Shown: positions 1 to 9,659 of the stretch, one piece after another
How the letters are laid out: each line of letters starts with the position of its first letter
How positions within the stretch are numbered: position 1 is the stretch's first letter
Assembly: GCA_022795735.1 (NCBI GenBank)
Contig: JAAWHG010000002.1
Span: forward strand, 1 to 64,000
Source of the DNA: Oscillospiraceae bacterium
Lineage (GTDB): Bacteria > Bacillota > Clostridia > Oscillospirales > Oscillospiraceae
DNA length: 64,000 nt
Reading direction: 5' to 3'
Made by a program: the position numbers and the translations under genes
Notes under the pieces: model-generated
Told to the model about the DNA's origin: nothing
What the model saw: the letters and a program-made list of their open reading frames with translations, nothing else
Databases searched by the model: none

Positions 1-1
1 G

Positions 2-787
2 TACAGCGTCGCCTTCTGCTATGGAAAAGGCATCATTCAGGGCGTAGACAAGGCTGGCAACTTCAACCCCAAGGCCACGTTAACCCGTGCCCAGACAGCG
101 GCCATCTATGTTCGTCTCAAGAACGCCCTGAACGGGACTGCCCCTGTTGAAACTCCCGCTGTCCCCGAGACTCCCGTAGAAGTTCCCGTCGAGACCCCTG
201 TTGAGACTCCCGTAGCGGCGGATAACAGGGACTTGAATGAGTGGGGGATTCCGCACTTCCGTATGCTGGAAGGGGAGAATGTGCAGCAGATGATGGATCG
301 GATCAATGCTGTGACGCCGCCTTACAAGGAGGGGTATCTCACCAATGGCAAGCCTATCACTGATGAGAATATCAAGGAAATGATCGATGCGGTGGTTGAG
401 GATATGCCTGCGGGGAGTGAGTGGAATAATACAGACAATAAATATTGGTATAACAATGCCGCAGTATGGAAAAGAGGCTCAAATGGGTGTAACAGCTACG
501 CCTACTGTGTTTCGGACTACATCTTCGGCGAGGATGCTCCGATAAATATTCATAAGGACTTCAGTTCTCTGAAGGTTGGGGATGCGATGTGGAGCAGAAA
601 TGGATCAACCAAGGATCATTGGGTCGTAATTAAGGAAGTCAACTTCGATGCGGAAACGCCATACGAGTACAGCATTAGCGGCAATGTGAATGGAAAGGTT
701 TCAGATGCTGGTGGTGATCTTTTAACACCACTTTTGGACAATAATAACCCATTCGCTCAGTATTCTACCATCTGGTCCCGTTATTGA
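2..787 (+). CDS. SLH-domain surface protein with C-terminal papain-like domain (5' truncated by window edge)
   Basis: The frame is open from the window edge, so the N-terminus lies outside. The first 35 or so residues are the end of an SLH domain (GKGIIQGV, FNPKATLTRAQTAAIY), the module that binds pyruvylated secondary wall polymer. A linker of repeated (V)ETPV units follows (about residues 45-75). The remaining 180 residues hold GCNSYAYCVSD and, about 50 residues later, DHWVVIKEV. A Cys in a hydrophobic helix followed by a His on a strand is what CHAP or NlpC/P60-like amidases show, so a peptidoglycan or amide hydrolase is possible. That part is inference, because the third catalytic residue was not identified. 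A strong terminator follows. The protein probably uses the CsaB-type modification encoded near 58.3 kb. Confidence 0.75.
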   Translation, partial: YSVAFCYGKGIIQGVDKAGNFNPKATLTRAQTAAIYVRLKNALNGTAPVETPAVPETPVEVPVETPVETPVAADNRDLNEWGIPHFRMLEGENVQQMMDRINAVTPPYKEGYLTNGKPITDENIKEMIDAVVEDMPAGSEWNNTDNKYWYNNAAVWKRGSNGCNSYAYCVSDYIFGEDAPINIHKDFSSLKVGDAMWSRNGSTKDHWVVIKEVNFDAETPYEYSISGNVNGKVSDAGGDLLTPLLDNNNPFAQYSTIWSRY

Positions 788-818
788 CCAAACGGTATAT
801 CCAGCCTAGCTAATATGA

Positions 819-872
819 TTTCCCTCCGTGGAAGGTCAAAGATGACTTTCCATGGAGGGAAATTTTATTTTG
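819..872 (+). terminator. Intrinsic terminator of the SLH gene
   Basis: A long stem (TTTCCCTCC with GGAGGGAAA, extended inward through TGGAA and TTCCA) is followed by TTTTATTTT. It lies 32 bp after the stop codon at 787. Confidence 0.8.
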
Positions 873-885
873 TTTCCGGAAAGCA

Positions 886-913
886 GAGTTGCGCAGCAAC
901 TCCCGCAAAGGCA
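886..913 (+). repeat. Dispersed 28-bp repeat, copy 1 (hairpin plus CCCGCAAAGGCA tail)
   Basis: The hairpin GAGTTGC/GCAACTC is followed directly by CCGCAAAGGCA. The same layout recurs at 10835, 15134 (inverted), 15214 and 21861, with a tail-only copy at 17995. The hairpin arms differ between copies but stay complementary, while the tail is conserved. Confidence 0.7.
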
Positions 914-966
914 CATACAATCCTTTTACTAAAAGACGGAACCATGCTAACCTTATCCTCGCTGTC

Positions 967-996
967 TTGATATTTTTTCATAAGTAACCGTACAAT
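967..996 (+). promoter_or_regulatory. Predicted sigma-A promoter of the adhesin gene
   Basis: TTGATA (967-972), an 18-bp spacer and TACAAT (991-996) lie 36 bp before the start codon at 1033. A ribosome site AAGGAGG sits just before the start. Confidence 0.55.
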
Positions 997-1032
997 GAAG
1001 CATCCCGAAAAAAGGATAAGGAGGTAACGAAT

Positions 1033-4000
1033 ATGCAAAAAACGAAACCATCCACGCGAGTCCTGTCTCTGTTGCTTGCCGCTCTGACCATTCTCGGTAT
1101 TCTCCCGAGTTCAATCATGATGGCAAGCGCAGGAGACCCTATCCCGCCGCCCTCTACATCACAGCTTGCTACAATAAAGTTGGAGAGTGCCAACGATGAT
1201 GGAACACTTAAAAATCCACCATCCATGCCTGCGGAAATTAGATTGGACAAATATTATCAAGTAAGCGGTGAGGGTGGATCATATGGCAAGTATCATATCA
1301 CAACGCTGAACAGGAATGTGAGTCATTTTACCTGTGATTTTGATCTTGGCTCAAACAACATTGCAAAAGGGTTTTGTACACAATATGGGTTACATATTGG
1401 AACGGATCTGGAAAACGCGATATGGAAAAATCCGGAAAAGGTAACAACTGCAAACTATTCTGAGGATATTATTCGTTTTCTGGACTATTATGCATATCTG
1501 CAAACCCTGCATAAAGAAGTCCACAAACACTATTTCCCGGAACTTGGAGAATGTACGCCAGATTTGGATGAACAGATTTCAAACGGACAAGTAGATTCTC
1601 CATACAAAGATAAATTCACGGTTTTTAAAGGATGGACACAGGCAAATATTGATGAAGTCGCAAATCAGGCCCAGGCATTTATCTGGGCAGCTCAGGAAAT
1701 TGGTCCTGCGTACAAGCCATTTTCTGATTCATACTATCGCGCACAGGCATGCCTTGATCGGGTAAGTTTGTGTCAATCATTTAACGTATCAATCACTACG
1801 ACAAAAGCAAATGAGTGGTTTGATCAGATTTACAGCGCCATTATGTCCTCCACTGATATTCCGCATTTTGACCATTATATTTACCATTACGGCTCTGGTG
1901 TGCAGAATATGCTGGTCAGTTTGATCCCGGAACCCCCTGGAGTAACCGGCGGAGGCTTCTTTGTCAAAGTTCAAAAGATGATGGAAGGTCGCCCTCTCCA
2001 AGGAGCAAAATTCAAAGTGTATAAAGACTCCGCATGTAATGTTCCCTTTGATGGTGGAGACATGATTTCGGACGCAAATGGAGTCGCAATTTCAAATGAA
2101 TTAGATATTGGCGATTTTTCTGATGGCTCAACTCCCTTTACCGTCTACGTCAAAGAAACCGAAGCCCCCAGCGGTACTGACGGCTCCATCATCGGTATCA
2201 GCGATGAAGACGCAGTCATTCAGGTTGATCCCACCGTCAACAACACCCGCGACAACCCCGCCACCAGCCCCACGGCAATATTCAATGATACACAAAATAT
2301 TCCTGACAAAGCCTTCCTCCGCAAGGTCGATGCTGTCACGGGTGAGGGTGTAGGACCCGCCACGTTCAGATTTAAGAGCGATTCCTTCAACAAAACTTTT
2401 CCAGCAGATCCAGAGGGCGTTCTTGAACTTCAATGGTGGGACGCAGGAAAGACGGAAAATTATATCCCGCCCGGACACTACTCCGTCACGGAGGAAAAAG
2501 CGCCGGATGGTTATCTGAAAACAGATGAAGTAATTGCAGTTGACCTCTGGATGGAAGACGGAAAACCATACAGTTCTGGCCCTATTGTCTTCCGCAACTA
2601 TAAGGAATTTCGCATTGAACTGTTGAAAGTTGATGAGAACGACCAGCCTCTTGCTGGCGCTGAGTTTAAAATCTGGAAGGACGGCGAAGAGTTTTCGACC
2701 GAGACCTCCGGCCCGGACGGAATGATCGTTTTAGAGAATTTGCAACCCGGAGAATATATCCTTTCTGAGATCAAAGCCCCTAGCGGCAAAGTCATTCCCA
2801 TCAACCATGTATTCAAGTTTTCTCTGCGTGAAGACAGCGATATCCGTGTTTATAAAGCTGTTTGCGTAAACCACGACTTGCCAGAACTGGTCATCAAGAA
2901 GCTGGAAAAGGGAACTAACAAGTTGCTTCCTGGCGCAGAGTTCAAAGTCACTATTGACGGCAATGAAATTCCCACCGAAGCGACAGGGGATAACGGCACA
3001 ATCATTATCACTCCCGAGAATTACGGCCAGTACATGGACGAGACCAAAGAGACCCACACTGTTGTTGTCAAAGAAATCAAAGCCCCCGCCGGCTACGATA
3101 TCGACCAACCCGACACCCAAACGCTGACCCTCAAGAAAGGCCAAACGAAAGCGTATTTTACCTTCACTGACACCAAACACGGTGAAATCATCATCCGAAA
3201 ATTCAAAGAAGGCACCACAGAAAAACTCTCCGGCGCTGAGTTCAAGGTGGTCATTGACGGCAATGAACTGGGTTCTTACACCACCGGCCCCGAAGGAGAG
3301 ATCCATATCACAAGCGACGATTATTCCGCCATCTGGGACGGCAATGCCGAAACCCATTCCGTAACCGTAACTGAAACAAAAGCCCCCGCAGGCTATCTCA
3401 AATCCGACCCTGACACCCAAACATTGATGATGAACAAGGGTCAAAAACTTCTGGAATTTTCCTTCTACGACAAGCCCTACGCCGACATTATCCTGATTAA
3501 ACGCGACAAAGAGACGCAGGACCCGCTTCCCGGCGCGACCTTCGACATCAGCATCGACGGCCAGAAGATTCCTGGCAGTCCCTTCACCACGGATGAAAAC
3601 GGCGAAATCAAGATCAGCTATGAAGTCTATAAGAATTTCCTCAACGAAGAGAACACCGGCGGCTGGGCTGTCACTGCAACCGAGCTGACCGCCCCGGAGG
3701 GCTACAATCTGGACAACCAGCCCGAATCCGGCAATCGCAGCGTGACTCAGATCCTCAAACCGGGTCAGAGCCTGATCCCGTTTGAGTTTGAGGACACCAT
3801 CTACCGCAAGATCCGCGTCATCAAGAAGGACGCAGAGACCAATTGGCCGCTGGAGGGCGCGGAATTTCTGCTGCACTCCGTAGACGGCCAGATTCCAGAC
3901 CGCAAAGGCGAAACAGAAAAAGATGGTTCTCTGCTGTTTGATAAACTCCCCAACGGCACATATGAGCTGCAGGAAACCAAGCCTCCGAAGGGTTATAGTG

Positions 4001-7000
4001 AAAAAGGAACTTGGGCAGATGGGGGAGAGGATGTCAAAACAATCGTCCTGACATCCGACTGTGAACCCATCCTGACATATGAACGCCTGAATACCTCAAA
4101 ATCCGGCATCCTGATTCGCAAGATTGACGCCGTGACAAAACTTCCACTCGCGGGCGTCACATTCCGCATTACACCGCGTTCTCCGCTTACCGGAGATCCG
4201 TTCGACCGCACCACAGAGGAAGACGGCATTATTGTTCTGGAGGGTCTGGAAGCCGGAACCTATACGATTGAAGAAATTGCTGTTCCACATGGTTATGTAA
4301 TCGACCACACCCCCAAGAACGTACAAATCAAAGACCAGCAAAAGAGCTATACCGTCACCTTTGAGAACCGCGCTTATGGACGTTTGTACATCCTGAAATT
4401 GGACGAGGACACCAGACTTCCGCTCAAAGGCGCACGATTCTCCATTGAAACCGCATCCGGCGTCCATGTATGCGACACTGACCCCACCGACGAAACCGGC
4501 TACACCAGCGTCTCTGATTTGCAGCCCGGCCGGTATTGCGTCAAGGAAATCGTTGTCCCAGAAGGCCATGTGCTGGACATCACCCCGCAGTATTTCGAGG
4601 TCAAGGACGACGATTCCGGTAAGGTCTATGAGCTGGTTTTCTACAACCAGAAGAAAACCGAACTGATGATCCGCAAATATGATGAGGATACCAACATCAG
4701 TTTGACAGGAGCCTTCTTCAAGATTACCCGTCCGAACGGAACTATCGTAGAGGAAAACGCCAAAGTCAATGAGCAAGGCTTGATTGTCCTCAAGAATATG
4801 GAAGAGGGCGATTACCTGATTCAGGAAACCAAAGCTCCGGAAGGCTATCTCCTCAACAGCGAAGTCTACACTGTGCATCTCCAGTATGGCAAAGTCGGCT
4901 ACATCGAGATTCCCAATAAGAAACCGGGTGGTGTTGCCGTGCGTAAGGTTGATGCGGATACCGGTCTCCCGCTTGCCGGCGCGACCTTCACGATTTCTAA
5001 GCTCAATGGCGGTGTGATCGGCCAGCCCAAGACCTCTGGCGATGACGGCTATGTCCGCTGGAACGAGCTTCAGGCCGGCTGGTACTCCATTCAGGAGACC
5101 GAAGCCCCGAAGGGCTATCAGCGTATTGAAAAGCCCATTACCGTGGAAGTTAAGGATTTCGAGGCAACCCAAGTTGAGATGAAGAACAGCCAGTTCATGA
5201 GTATCACAGTAGTCAAAAAAGATGGGAACACCGAAATTCCGCTTGCTGGAGCTGAATTTGAGGTACGCAGCATTGACGGGACGCTGGTTGATACGCTGGT
5301 GACAAATGCAAATGGTTCCGCGACAACAAAGCGTCTGGAACCCGGCACATATAAAATCACCGAAACAAAAGCGCCAACCGGATACCTTCTCAGCGATGAG
5401 GTCAAGGATGTAGTTCTCACCGCTGATAAGCCGCAGTCTGTGACCTTCTATGACACGCCTACGACTAACATCGTCTTCCATAAATATGACGCTGTAACAA
5501 AAGAACCCATTGCGGGCGCCGAGTTTGAGATTCGCACAGCAGATGATGTTGTTGTGAAATCTTATACAACCGACGCCTCCGGGCTGGTTTCAACAGAGAG
5601 AATGGAACCAGGCATTTACAAAATCGTCGAAACCAAAACGCCGGTTGGCTACGTCGATGAAAATACCTCCGTCACTGTCGAACTGAAGCCGGGAAAGAAC
5701 GTCAATACCGACATCCTCAACTGGCCGGAAACTGTGATCCGCATCCAGAAGGTAGATGCCGTCACCGGCGACCCGCTTCAGAATGCCGAATTTGAGATTC
5801 TTGATTCCGACGGCAAAACCGTAGCTTCCGGCTTGACGACCGACAAGACCGGCTGGGCGCATTCCCCGGTCCTGCCCTATGGCAATTACGCTGTCCGTGA
5901 AGTCAAAGCCCCCGACGGCTACTCGCTCAATGAAGAGTTATTCCCCGTGACGCTGGGGAAGGGGATTGACGCAATTGTGAGCGTTGAGGACCAGCCCGAT
6001 ACCACCATTATCATCGAAAAAGTGGATAAGGAGACCCGTAAAACCTTGGGCGGCGCGGTGTTCGAGCTGAGATACGATACCGGGCATGGCGACTGCACTC
6101 TGATCGGGACTTATACCACCGACGAGCTTGGCATGATCCGCACAGAGCCGATGAAACCCGGCTTCTATATGCTCAAAGAAATCAAAGCGCCTGTTGGCTA
6201 TGAAATCATGAAAGAAGAAACCCGCATTTGTGTCAAAGCGGGCGTATACAATCATTTTGTGATAGAAAATACCGCTGCTGGCACTCTGACCGTCCGCAAA
6301 ATTGACTCCGTAAGCGGCAAGCCTGTCGCGGGAGCGGTATTCAAGCTCGAAAACGCTGATACTTCTGATTTGGTAGGTATGCAGGAAACCGACGCAAACG
6401 GCGAAGCGCACTGGTATGGTTTAAAAGAAGGCTTCTACATCATCACAGAGACCCAGGCTCCCGAAGGCTATACCAAGTATCCCTGCTCCAAGACCATTCA
6501 GGTTGAGTATGGTAAAAACACTTATGTAGACTTCAAGGATGATGAGAACGGCAGTCTGAAAATTGTCCTTCAAGACAAGCATACCGGTGAATATCTTGTA
6601 GGCGGCCACTTCATTGTTATCCGCGAATCGGACCAGACTATTGTTTATGATGGCCGGACGGATATTACAGGCACGATTGTTGTTGGCACGCTTGTACCCG
6701 GTGAATACACGATAAAACAGGCGGATGCCCCGGATAAATACACCATGATCGACATTGAACTGAAAGCAAAGGTTCTGATTGGCGAACAGGCTGTTGTCTA
6801 CTTCAAGGATGAAACCGCTGGTCTGGTCATTGAGAAAATCGACGCCCAGACACCCGCCCTGCTGCTGGAAGGCGCAAGATTCCAGGTCAAGCGGCAATCG
6901 GACGGAGTGGTAATAGGGGAGTACGTGACCGGGAAAGACGGTCTGGCGCTGGTTGATGGATTGACCGATGGTCTGTATGTTGTTTCCGAGTTGGTTGCAC

Positions 7001-9195
7001 CGAATGGCTATGCGCTGGATGCCAAGCCGCAGGTTATCCATGTAAGGGGCGGCACTGCAGCCCATGCAACTTTCAAAGACACCAAAATTTCCAGCATCAC
7101 CATGTATTTCTATGAACGGGGTACAACCCATCCCGTACCGGGAGTTTCCGTAGAAGTTTATGATCCCAGCGGTGCGCTCATCAACACATGGGTCTCCGAC
7201 ACAACGGGCCATGTGCAGACGGAACACATACCCGCCGGAACCTATACATTAAAGATTGTTAACCTCCCGGAAGGTGTGAGGGTAAGCGAATGCCCCAAAG
7301 AAACGCAGATTGAACTGAAAGATGGAATTGAGGCAACATATACGTTTACCTTCCAAATTGAGGGTGTACTGAAAATCATGGCAACCGATTCCGCAAATCA
7401 GGGGATTGCCGGCATGACCGTCTCGGTCGAAGAGATGGACGGCACCAAAATTGGCGGATTTCTGACCACCGGTGAAGACGGCTCTGTGACCATCCAGCTC
7501 CCGCCCGCCACCTATATTGTGACTGAGGAAACTCCGCCGGATGGCTACACCAAATCCTCTCCCTCCGAACAGCAAGTTACCGTGCTGCCAACGGGCGCTG
7601 AGGTGACATTCCCGCATGGAGACGTATACGGCGTACAGATTACGACAACCTGTGTGGAGACGAATGCCAAGATTGGAAAGGCGGTCTACGAAATTACCAA
7701 TACATCATCCGGGCAGAAGGTGGGAATATTTACGGGTCCGGAAAACGGCATTCTGTTTACCCAGCTTGTTCCCGGACACTACACCATTACCCCGAAAGGT
7801 ACTCCCGCTGGATTTGTGTTTACAGACAACACTCCCAGAACGATTGAGGTCAAAGCGGATAACATGACTTCCATTGACTTTACCGTGAATCAAAATTCCG
7901 CCATGAAGGTTCAGGTTGTAGACGGGACAACAAAGGCTGGTCTTTATGGCGTCCATCTGCTGATTAAGAACGGTTCCGAAATTGTGACAGAACTTACAAC
8001 CGATAATAACGGCTATGTTTACTTGAACGATTCCCTGACAGTAGGCAGCTACACCATTGAAATGCTCAATACGCCCGATGGCTATATCGCTGATACCATC
8101 CCCAAGAGCGTCAATACGCTTCTGGGAGAGACGACGAGCGTTGTGTGGGCATTGTATAAGTCGGGCGGCCAGCTTCAGGTAAAGGTCACGTCGGCTGAAT
8201 ACAACCGAACTCTCGACAAGCAAGCCGGAAGCGCCCTGCATGGTGCGATTTTCGAGATTGAGAATGTGGATACCAAGGAGATTGTCGGTCAGATGATTTC
8301 CAACGTTCAGGGTATTGCCGCTTCGTCTACACTGCCTGTGGGCTTCTATCGGGTCAAGATGATTGCCGCCCCTGCGTACTACGCAATCAATGATACATGG
8401 AATCCCGAGATGCAAATCCGTGTGAACAATGATATTGTGCAGGAGGCCGTGACCGTTACAAGCACCAACATTGAATCCAATGTAACACTCCAATCTAATC
8501 AGAAAATCAAAGCCGGCCTGACGATGCGCGTAGATATTGTCACCGCTTCGAACGACTCCAATGTGCAGCTCGAAAACTTCTTCATGCACATCAAGTTCCC
8601 AACCGACTGCGCACGCCCCGTCGCATTCAACACAGGCGCATGGAATCTGCCAACCAAGTACAAAATCATGTATCAGACCAATATGCGCGGCTATGAAACA
8701 CTTGCAGATGAACTGGTTTCCACTACAAGCCATCAGTATGGCATCAGCACACAGGCGCTTGGGCTGCAGGCGGGCGAGTATGTGACGGACCTGCGTCTTG
8801 AGTTTGGCAAAGTACCCGCAGGATTCGCGCTGACAGAGAAGGGGCACTGGACACAGTACATCATGACAACTGTCCCAGACGGCTACAAGGTCATCTCCAG
8901 CGTGGAAGTGGGCGGCCAGCAGAACGCCGTGAACCAGAGTACGCAGCACATCAGCAACACCAGCCCTTACTCCAGCACCGGGGCCATTGTCATCGTAGAC
9001 GCCGGTCTCCAGAATGGGGATGGATCTGCGGCGATGTCTGGGAACAGCAGTGCGTGGACAACGGATACGGGGCTGTGGACTGCGCAGGTGGTTAACCCAA
9101 ATGTGAAGAACGCGCCTGTGAGTACGAACTATGTTCCGTCTTCTAACTACATGCCGAGCTATATCCCAATGAATCTGCCGAAAACTGGATATTAA
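1033..9195 (+). CDS. Giant thioester-domain / CnaB (SpaA) repeat surface adhesin, LPKTG at extreme C-terminus
   Basis: This 2,720-residue protein has a signal peptide (residues 1-33). A likely thioester domain spans about 60-290, with GFCTQ (Cys115) and QAFIW (Gln214) fitting the Cys-Gln pair that binds host amines in pilus-tip adhesins. About 23 CnaB/SpaA modules follow (about 306-2470), most with a (K)VD strand, a PLAGAEF loop and an E.KAP.GY strand, the Lys and Glu used for intramolecular isopeptide bonds. Modules 17 and 19-23 lack the usual Lys, so the membrane-distal and proximal parts may differ in stability. A different 250-residue C-terminal domain ends in NLPKTGY and stop, without the hydrophobic helix and basic tail of normal sortase substrates. 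The start has AAGGAGG at good spacing. It is likely a host or matrix adhesin; the ligand is unknown. Confidence 0.88.
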   Translation: MQKTKPSTRVLSLLLAALTILGILPSSIMMASAGDPIPPPSTSQLATIKLESANDDGTLKNPPSMPAEIRLDKYYQVSGEGGSYGKYHITTLNRNVSHFTCDFDLGSNNIAKGFCTQYGLHIGTDLENAIWKNPEKVTTANYSEDIIRFLDYYAYLQTLHKEVHKHYFPELGECTPDLDEQISNGQVDSPYKDKFTVFKGWTQANIDEVANQAQAFIWAAQEIGPAYKPFSDSYYRAQACLDRVSLCQSFNVSITTTKANEWFDQIYSAIMSSTDIPHFDHYIYHYGSGVQNMLVSLIPEPPGVTGGGFFVKVQKMMEGRPLQGAKFKVYKDSACNVPFDGGDMISDANGVAISNELDIGDFSDGSTPFTVYVKETEAPSGTDGSIIGISDEDAVIQVDPTVNNTRDNPATSPTAIFNDTQNIPDKAFLRKVDAVTGEGVGPATFRFKSDSFNKTFPADPEGVLELQWWDAGKTENYIPPGHYSVTEEKAPDGYLKTDEVIAVDLWMEDGKPYSSGPIVFRNYKEFRIELLKVDENDQPLAGAEFKIWKDGEEFSTETSGPDGMIVLENLQPGEYILSEIKAPSGKVIPINHVFKFSLREDSDIRVYKAVCVNHDLPELVIKKLEKGTNKLLPGAEFKVTIDGNEIPTEATGDNGTIIITPENYGQYMDETKETHTVVVKEIKAPAGYDIDQPDTQTLTLKKGQTKAYFTFTDTKHGEIIIRKFKEGTTEKLSGAEFKVVIDGNELGSYTTGPEGEIHITSDDYSAIWDGNAETHSVTVTETKAPAGYLKSDPDTQTLMMNKGQKLLEFSFYDKPYADIILIKRDKETQDPLPGATFDISIDGQKIPGSPFTTDENGEIKISYEVYKNFLNEENTGGWAVTATELTAPEGYNLDNQPESGNRSVTQILKPGQSLIPFEFEDTIYRKIRVIKKDAETNWPLEGAEFLLHSVDGQIPDRKGETEKDGSLLFDKLPNGTYELQETKPPKGYSEKGTWADGGEDVKTIVLTSDCEPILTYERLNTSKSGILIRKIDAVTKLPLAGVTFRITPRSPLTGDPFDRTTEEDGIIVLEGLEAGTYTIEEIAVPHGYVIDHTPKNVQIKDQQKSYTVTFENRAYGRLYILKLDEDTRLPLKGARFSIETASGVHVCDTDPTDETGYTSVSDLQPGRYCVKEIVVPEGHVLDITPQYFEVKDDDSGKVYELVFYNQKKTELMIRKYDEDTNISLTGAFFKITRPNGTIVEENAKVNEQGLIVLKNMEEGDYLIQETKAPEGYLLNSEVYTVHLQYGKVGYIEIPNKKPGGVAVRKVDADTGLPLAGATFTISKLNGGVIGQPKTSGDDGYVRWNELQAGWYSIQETEAPKGYQRIEKPITVEVKDFEATQVEMKNSQFMSITVVKKDGNTEIPLAGAEFEVRSIDGTLVDTLVTNANGSATTKRLEPGTYKITETKAPTGYLLSDEVKDVVLTADKPQSVTFYDTPTTNIVFHKYDAVTKEPIAGAEFEIRTADDVVVKSYTTDASGLVSTERMEPGIYKIVETKTPVGYVDENTSVTVELKPGKNVNTDILNWPETVIRIQKVDAVTGDPLQNAEFEILDSDGKTVASGLTTDKTGWAHSPVLPYGNYAVREVKAPDGYSLNEELFPVTLGKGIDAIVSVEDQPDTTIIIEKVDKETRKTLGGAVFELRYDTGHGDCTLIGTYTTDELGMIRTEPMKPGFYMLKEIKAPVGYEIMKEETRICVKAGVYNHFVIENTAAGTLTVRKIDSVSGKPVAGAVFKLENADTSDLVGMQETDANGEAHWYGLKEGFYIITETQAPEGYTKYPCSKTIQVEYGKNTYVDFKDDENGSLKIVLQDKHTGEYLVGGHFIVIRESDQTIVYDGRTDITGTIVVGTLVPGEYTIKQADAPDKYTMIDIELKAKVLIGEQAVVYFKDETAGLVIEKIDAQTPALLLEGARFQVKRQSDGVVIGEYVTGKDGLALVDGLTDGLYVVSELVAPNGYALDAKPQVIHVRGGTAAHATFKDTKISSITMYFYERGTTHPVPGVSVEVYDPSGALINTWVSDTTGHVQTEHIPAGTYTLKIVNLPEGVRVSECPKETQIELKDGIEATYTFTFQIEGVLKIMATDSANQGIAGMTVSVEEMDGTKIGGFLTTGEDGSVTIQLPPATYIVTEETPPDGYTKSSPSEQQVTVLPTGAEVTFPHGDVYGVQITTTCVETNAKIGKAVYEITNTSSGQKVGIFTGPENGILFTQLVPGHYTITPKGTPAGFVFTDNTPRTIEVKADNMTSIDFTVNQNSAMKVQVVDGTTKAGLYGVHLLIKNGSEIVTELTTDNNGYVYLNDSLTVGSYTIEMLNTPDGYIADTIPKSVNTLLGETTSVVWALYKSGGQLQVKVTSAEYNRTLDKQAGSALHGAIFEIENVDTKEIVGQMISNVQGIAASSTLPVGFYRVKMIAAPAYYAINDTWNPEMQIRVNNDIVQEAVTVTSTNIESNVTLQSNQKIKAGLTMRVDIVTASNDSNVQLENFFMHIKFPTDCARPVAFNTGAWNLPTKYKIMYQTNMRGYETLADELVSTTSHQYGISTQALGLQAGEYVTDLRLEFGKVPAGFALTEKGHWTQYIMTTVPDGYKVISSVEVGGQQNAVNQSTQHISNTSPYSSTGAIVIVDAGLQNGDGSAAMSGNSSAWTTDTGLWTAQVVNPNVKNAPVSTNYVPSSNYMPSYIPMNLPKTGY

Positions 9196-9200
9196 AAAAT

Positions 9201-9230
9201 CAGGCTCCCCGTCGAAAGGCGGGGAGCCTG
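9201..9230. other. Hairpin after adhesin stop codon, copy 1
   Basis: A near-perfect stem, AGGCTCCCC with GGGGAGCCT, lies 5 bp after the stop at 9195. No T-run follows, so it is a weak terminator or an mRNA-stabilising end. The core CCCCGTCGAAAGGCGGGG recurs at 9851 and, with one base changed, at 15184. Confidence 0.6.
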
Positions 9231-9281
9231 TCTGTAAAGAAAATAATTGCATTGGTTTCAATAAAAAAATTATATTTTCTT

Positions 9282-9311
9282 TTGTTTTTTTTTCACGACT
9301 CACCGTAGAAT
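9282..9311 (+). promoter_or_regulatory. Predicted promoter of antitoxin RNA 1
   Basis: TTGTTT, an 18-bp spacer and TAGAAT fire towards the 3' end of the opposite-strand toxin gene. The same element, with a better -35 box, is kept in the second copy at 9942-9970, which supports function. Confidence 0.5.
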
Positions 9312-9317
9312 ATATAC

Positions 9318-9385
9318 AGAAAGAGCGTAGCCGCTCATATACGGGTCACTCTCCTCCCTTGACTACGATGATGGTCAAGGGAATT
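9318..9385 (+). ncRNA. Predicted cis-antisense antitoxin RNA 1
   Basis: The predicted start is about 7 nt after the TAGAAT box. The RNA would begin AAAGAGCGTAGCC, form a GAGCG/CGCTC hairpin and be antisense to the toxin stop codon and 3' coding part. A second stem, CCCTTGAC/GTCAAGGG (9356-9381), closes the overlap. The 3' end is a guess because there is no clear T-run. Confidence 0.4.
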
Positions 9386-9504
9386 GCAAGTGTTGAATGG
9401 TCATTACTTTCTGCTGCATTCGCACTTTCCTTGATATGCAGTGTGAGTTCAGCAAATGCGACTAGAAAAGTCAAAATGGAGAACAAATTTGCGAGACTAA
9501 TCAT
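9346..9504 (-). CDS. Small hydrophobic peptide, putative type I toxin (holin-like/TxpA-like), copy 1
   Basis: This 52-residue peptide begins MISLANLFSILTFLVAFAEL, a single membrane helix with a charged, polar second half and a second hydrophobic stretch (LAIPLTIIVV). Ribosome site and spacing are good (AAGGAGG, 8 nt). A near-identical SD-complementary stretch (CTCCTTTCTTC) lies upstream in the leader and could hide the site. The mRNA 5' end (AAGAGCGTAGCC) is complementary to its own 3' end (GGCTACGCTCTT), which is the long-range lock typical of type I toxin mRNAs. It is 650 bp from a paralogue at 10005-10151. Toxicity is inferred from architecture. Confidence 0.65.
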   Translation of the reverse strand: MISLANLFSILTFLVAFAELTLHIKESANAAESNDHSTLAIPLTIIVVKGGE

Positions 9505-9596
9505 TTCGCATACCTCCTTCCTTCTTAATGGGGATTTGCGGGAAGAAAGGAGAAGAGAACCATTATCAACCGTGTTTATGGCTACGCTCTTTCGAG

Positions 9597-9625
9597 ATTA
9601 TAACACACAATTCGACAAAGCACAA
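9597..9625 (-). promoter_or_regulatory. Predicted promoter of toxin gene 1
   Basis: On the minus strand, TTGTGC, a 17-bp spacer and TATAAT give a start near 9590 and an 85-nt structured leader. The matching promoter in copy 2 is at 10246-10274. Confidence 0.65.
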
Positions 9626-9659
9626 CTATTTTTTCGTGGGATAGACCATCATCAGCCTT

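Noticed and set aside
4096..5481. 461-codon open frame antisense to the adhesin
   Set aside because: It mirrors the repeat structure of the CnaB gene (codon-position bias), has no ribosome site and no recognisable domain. The same holds for 2731-3876 and 7705-9303.
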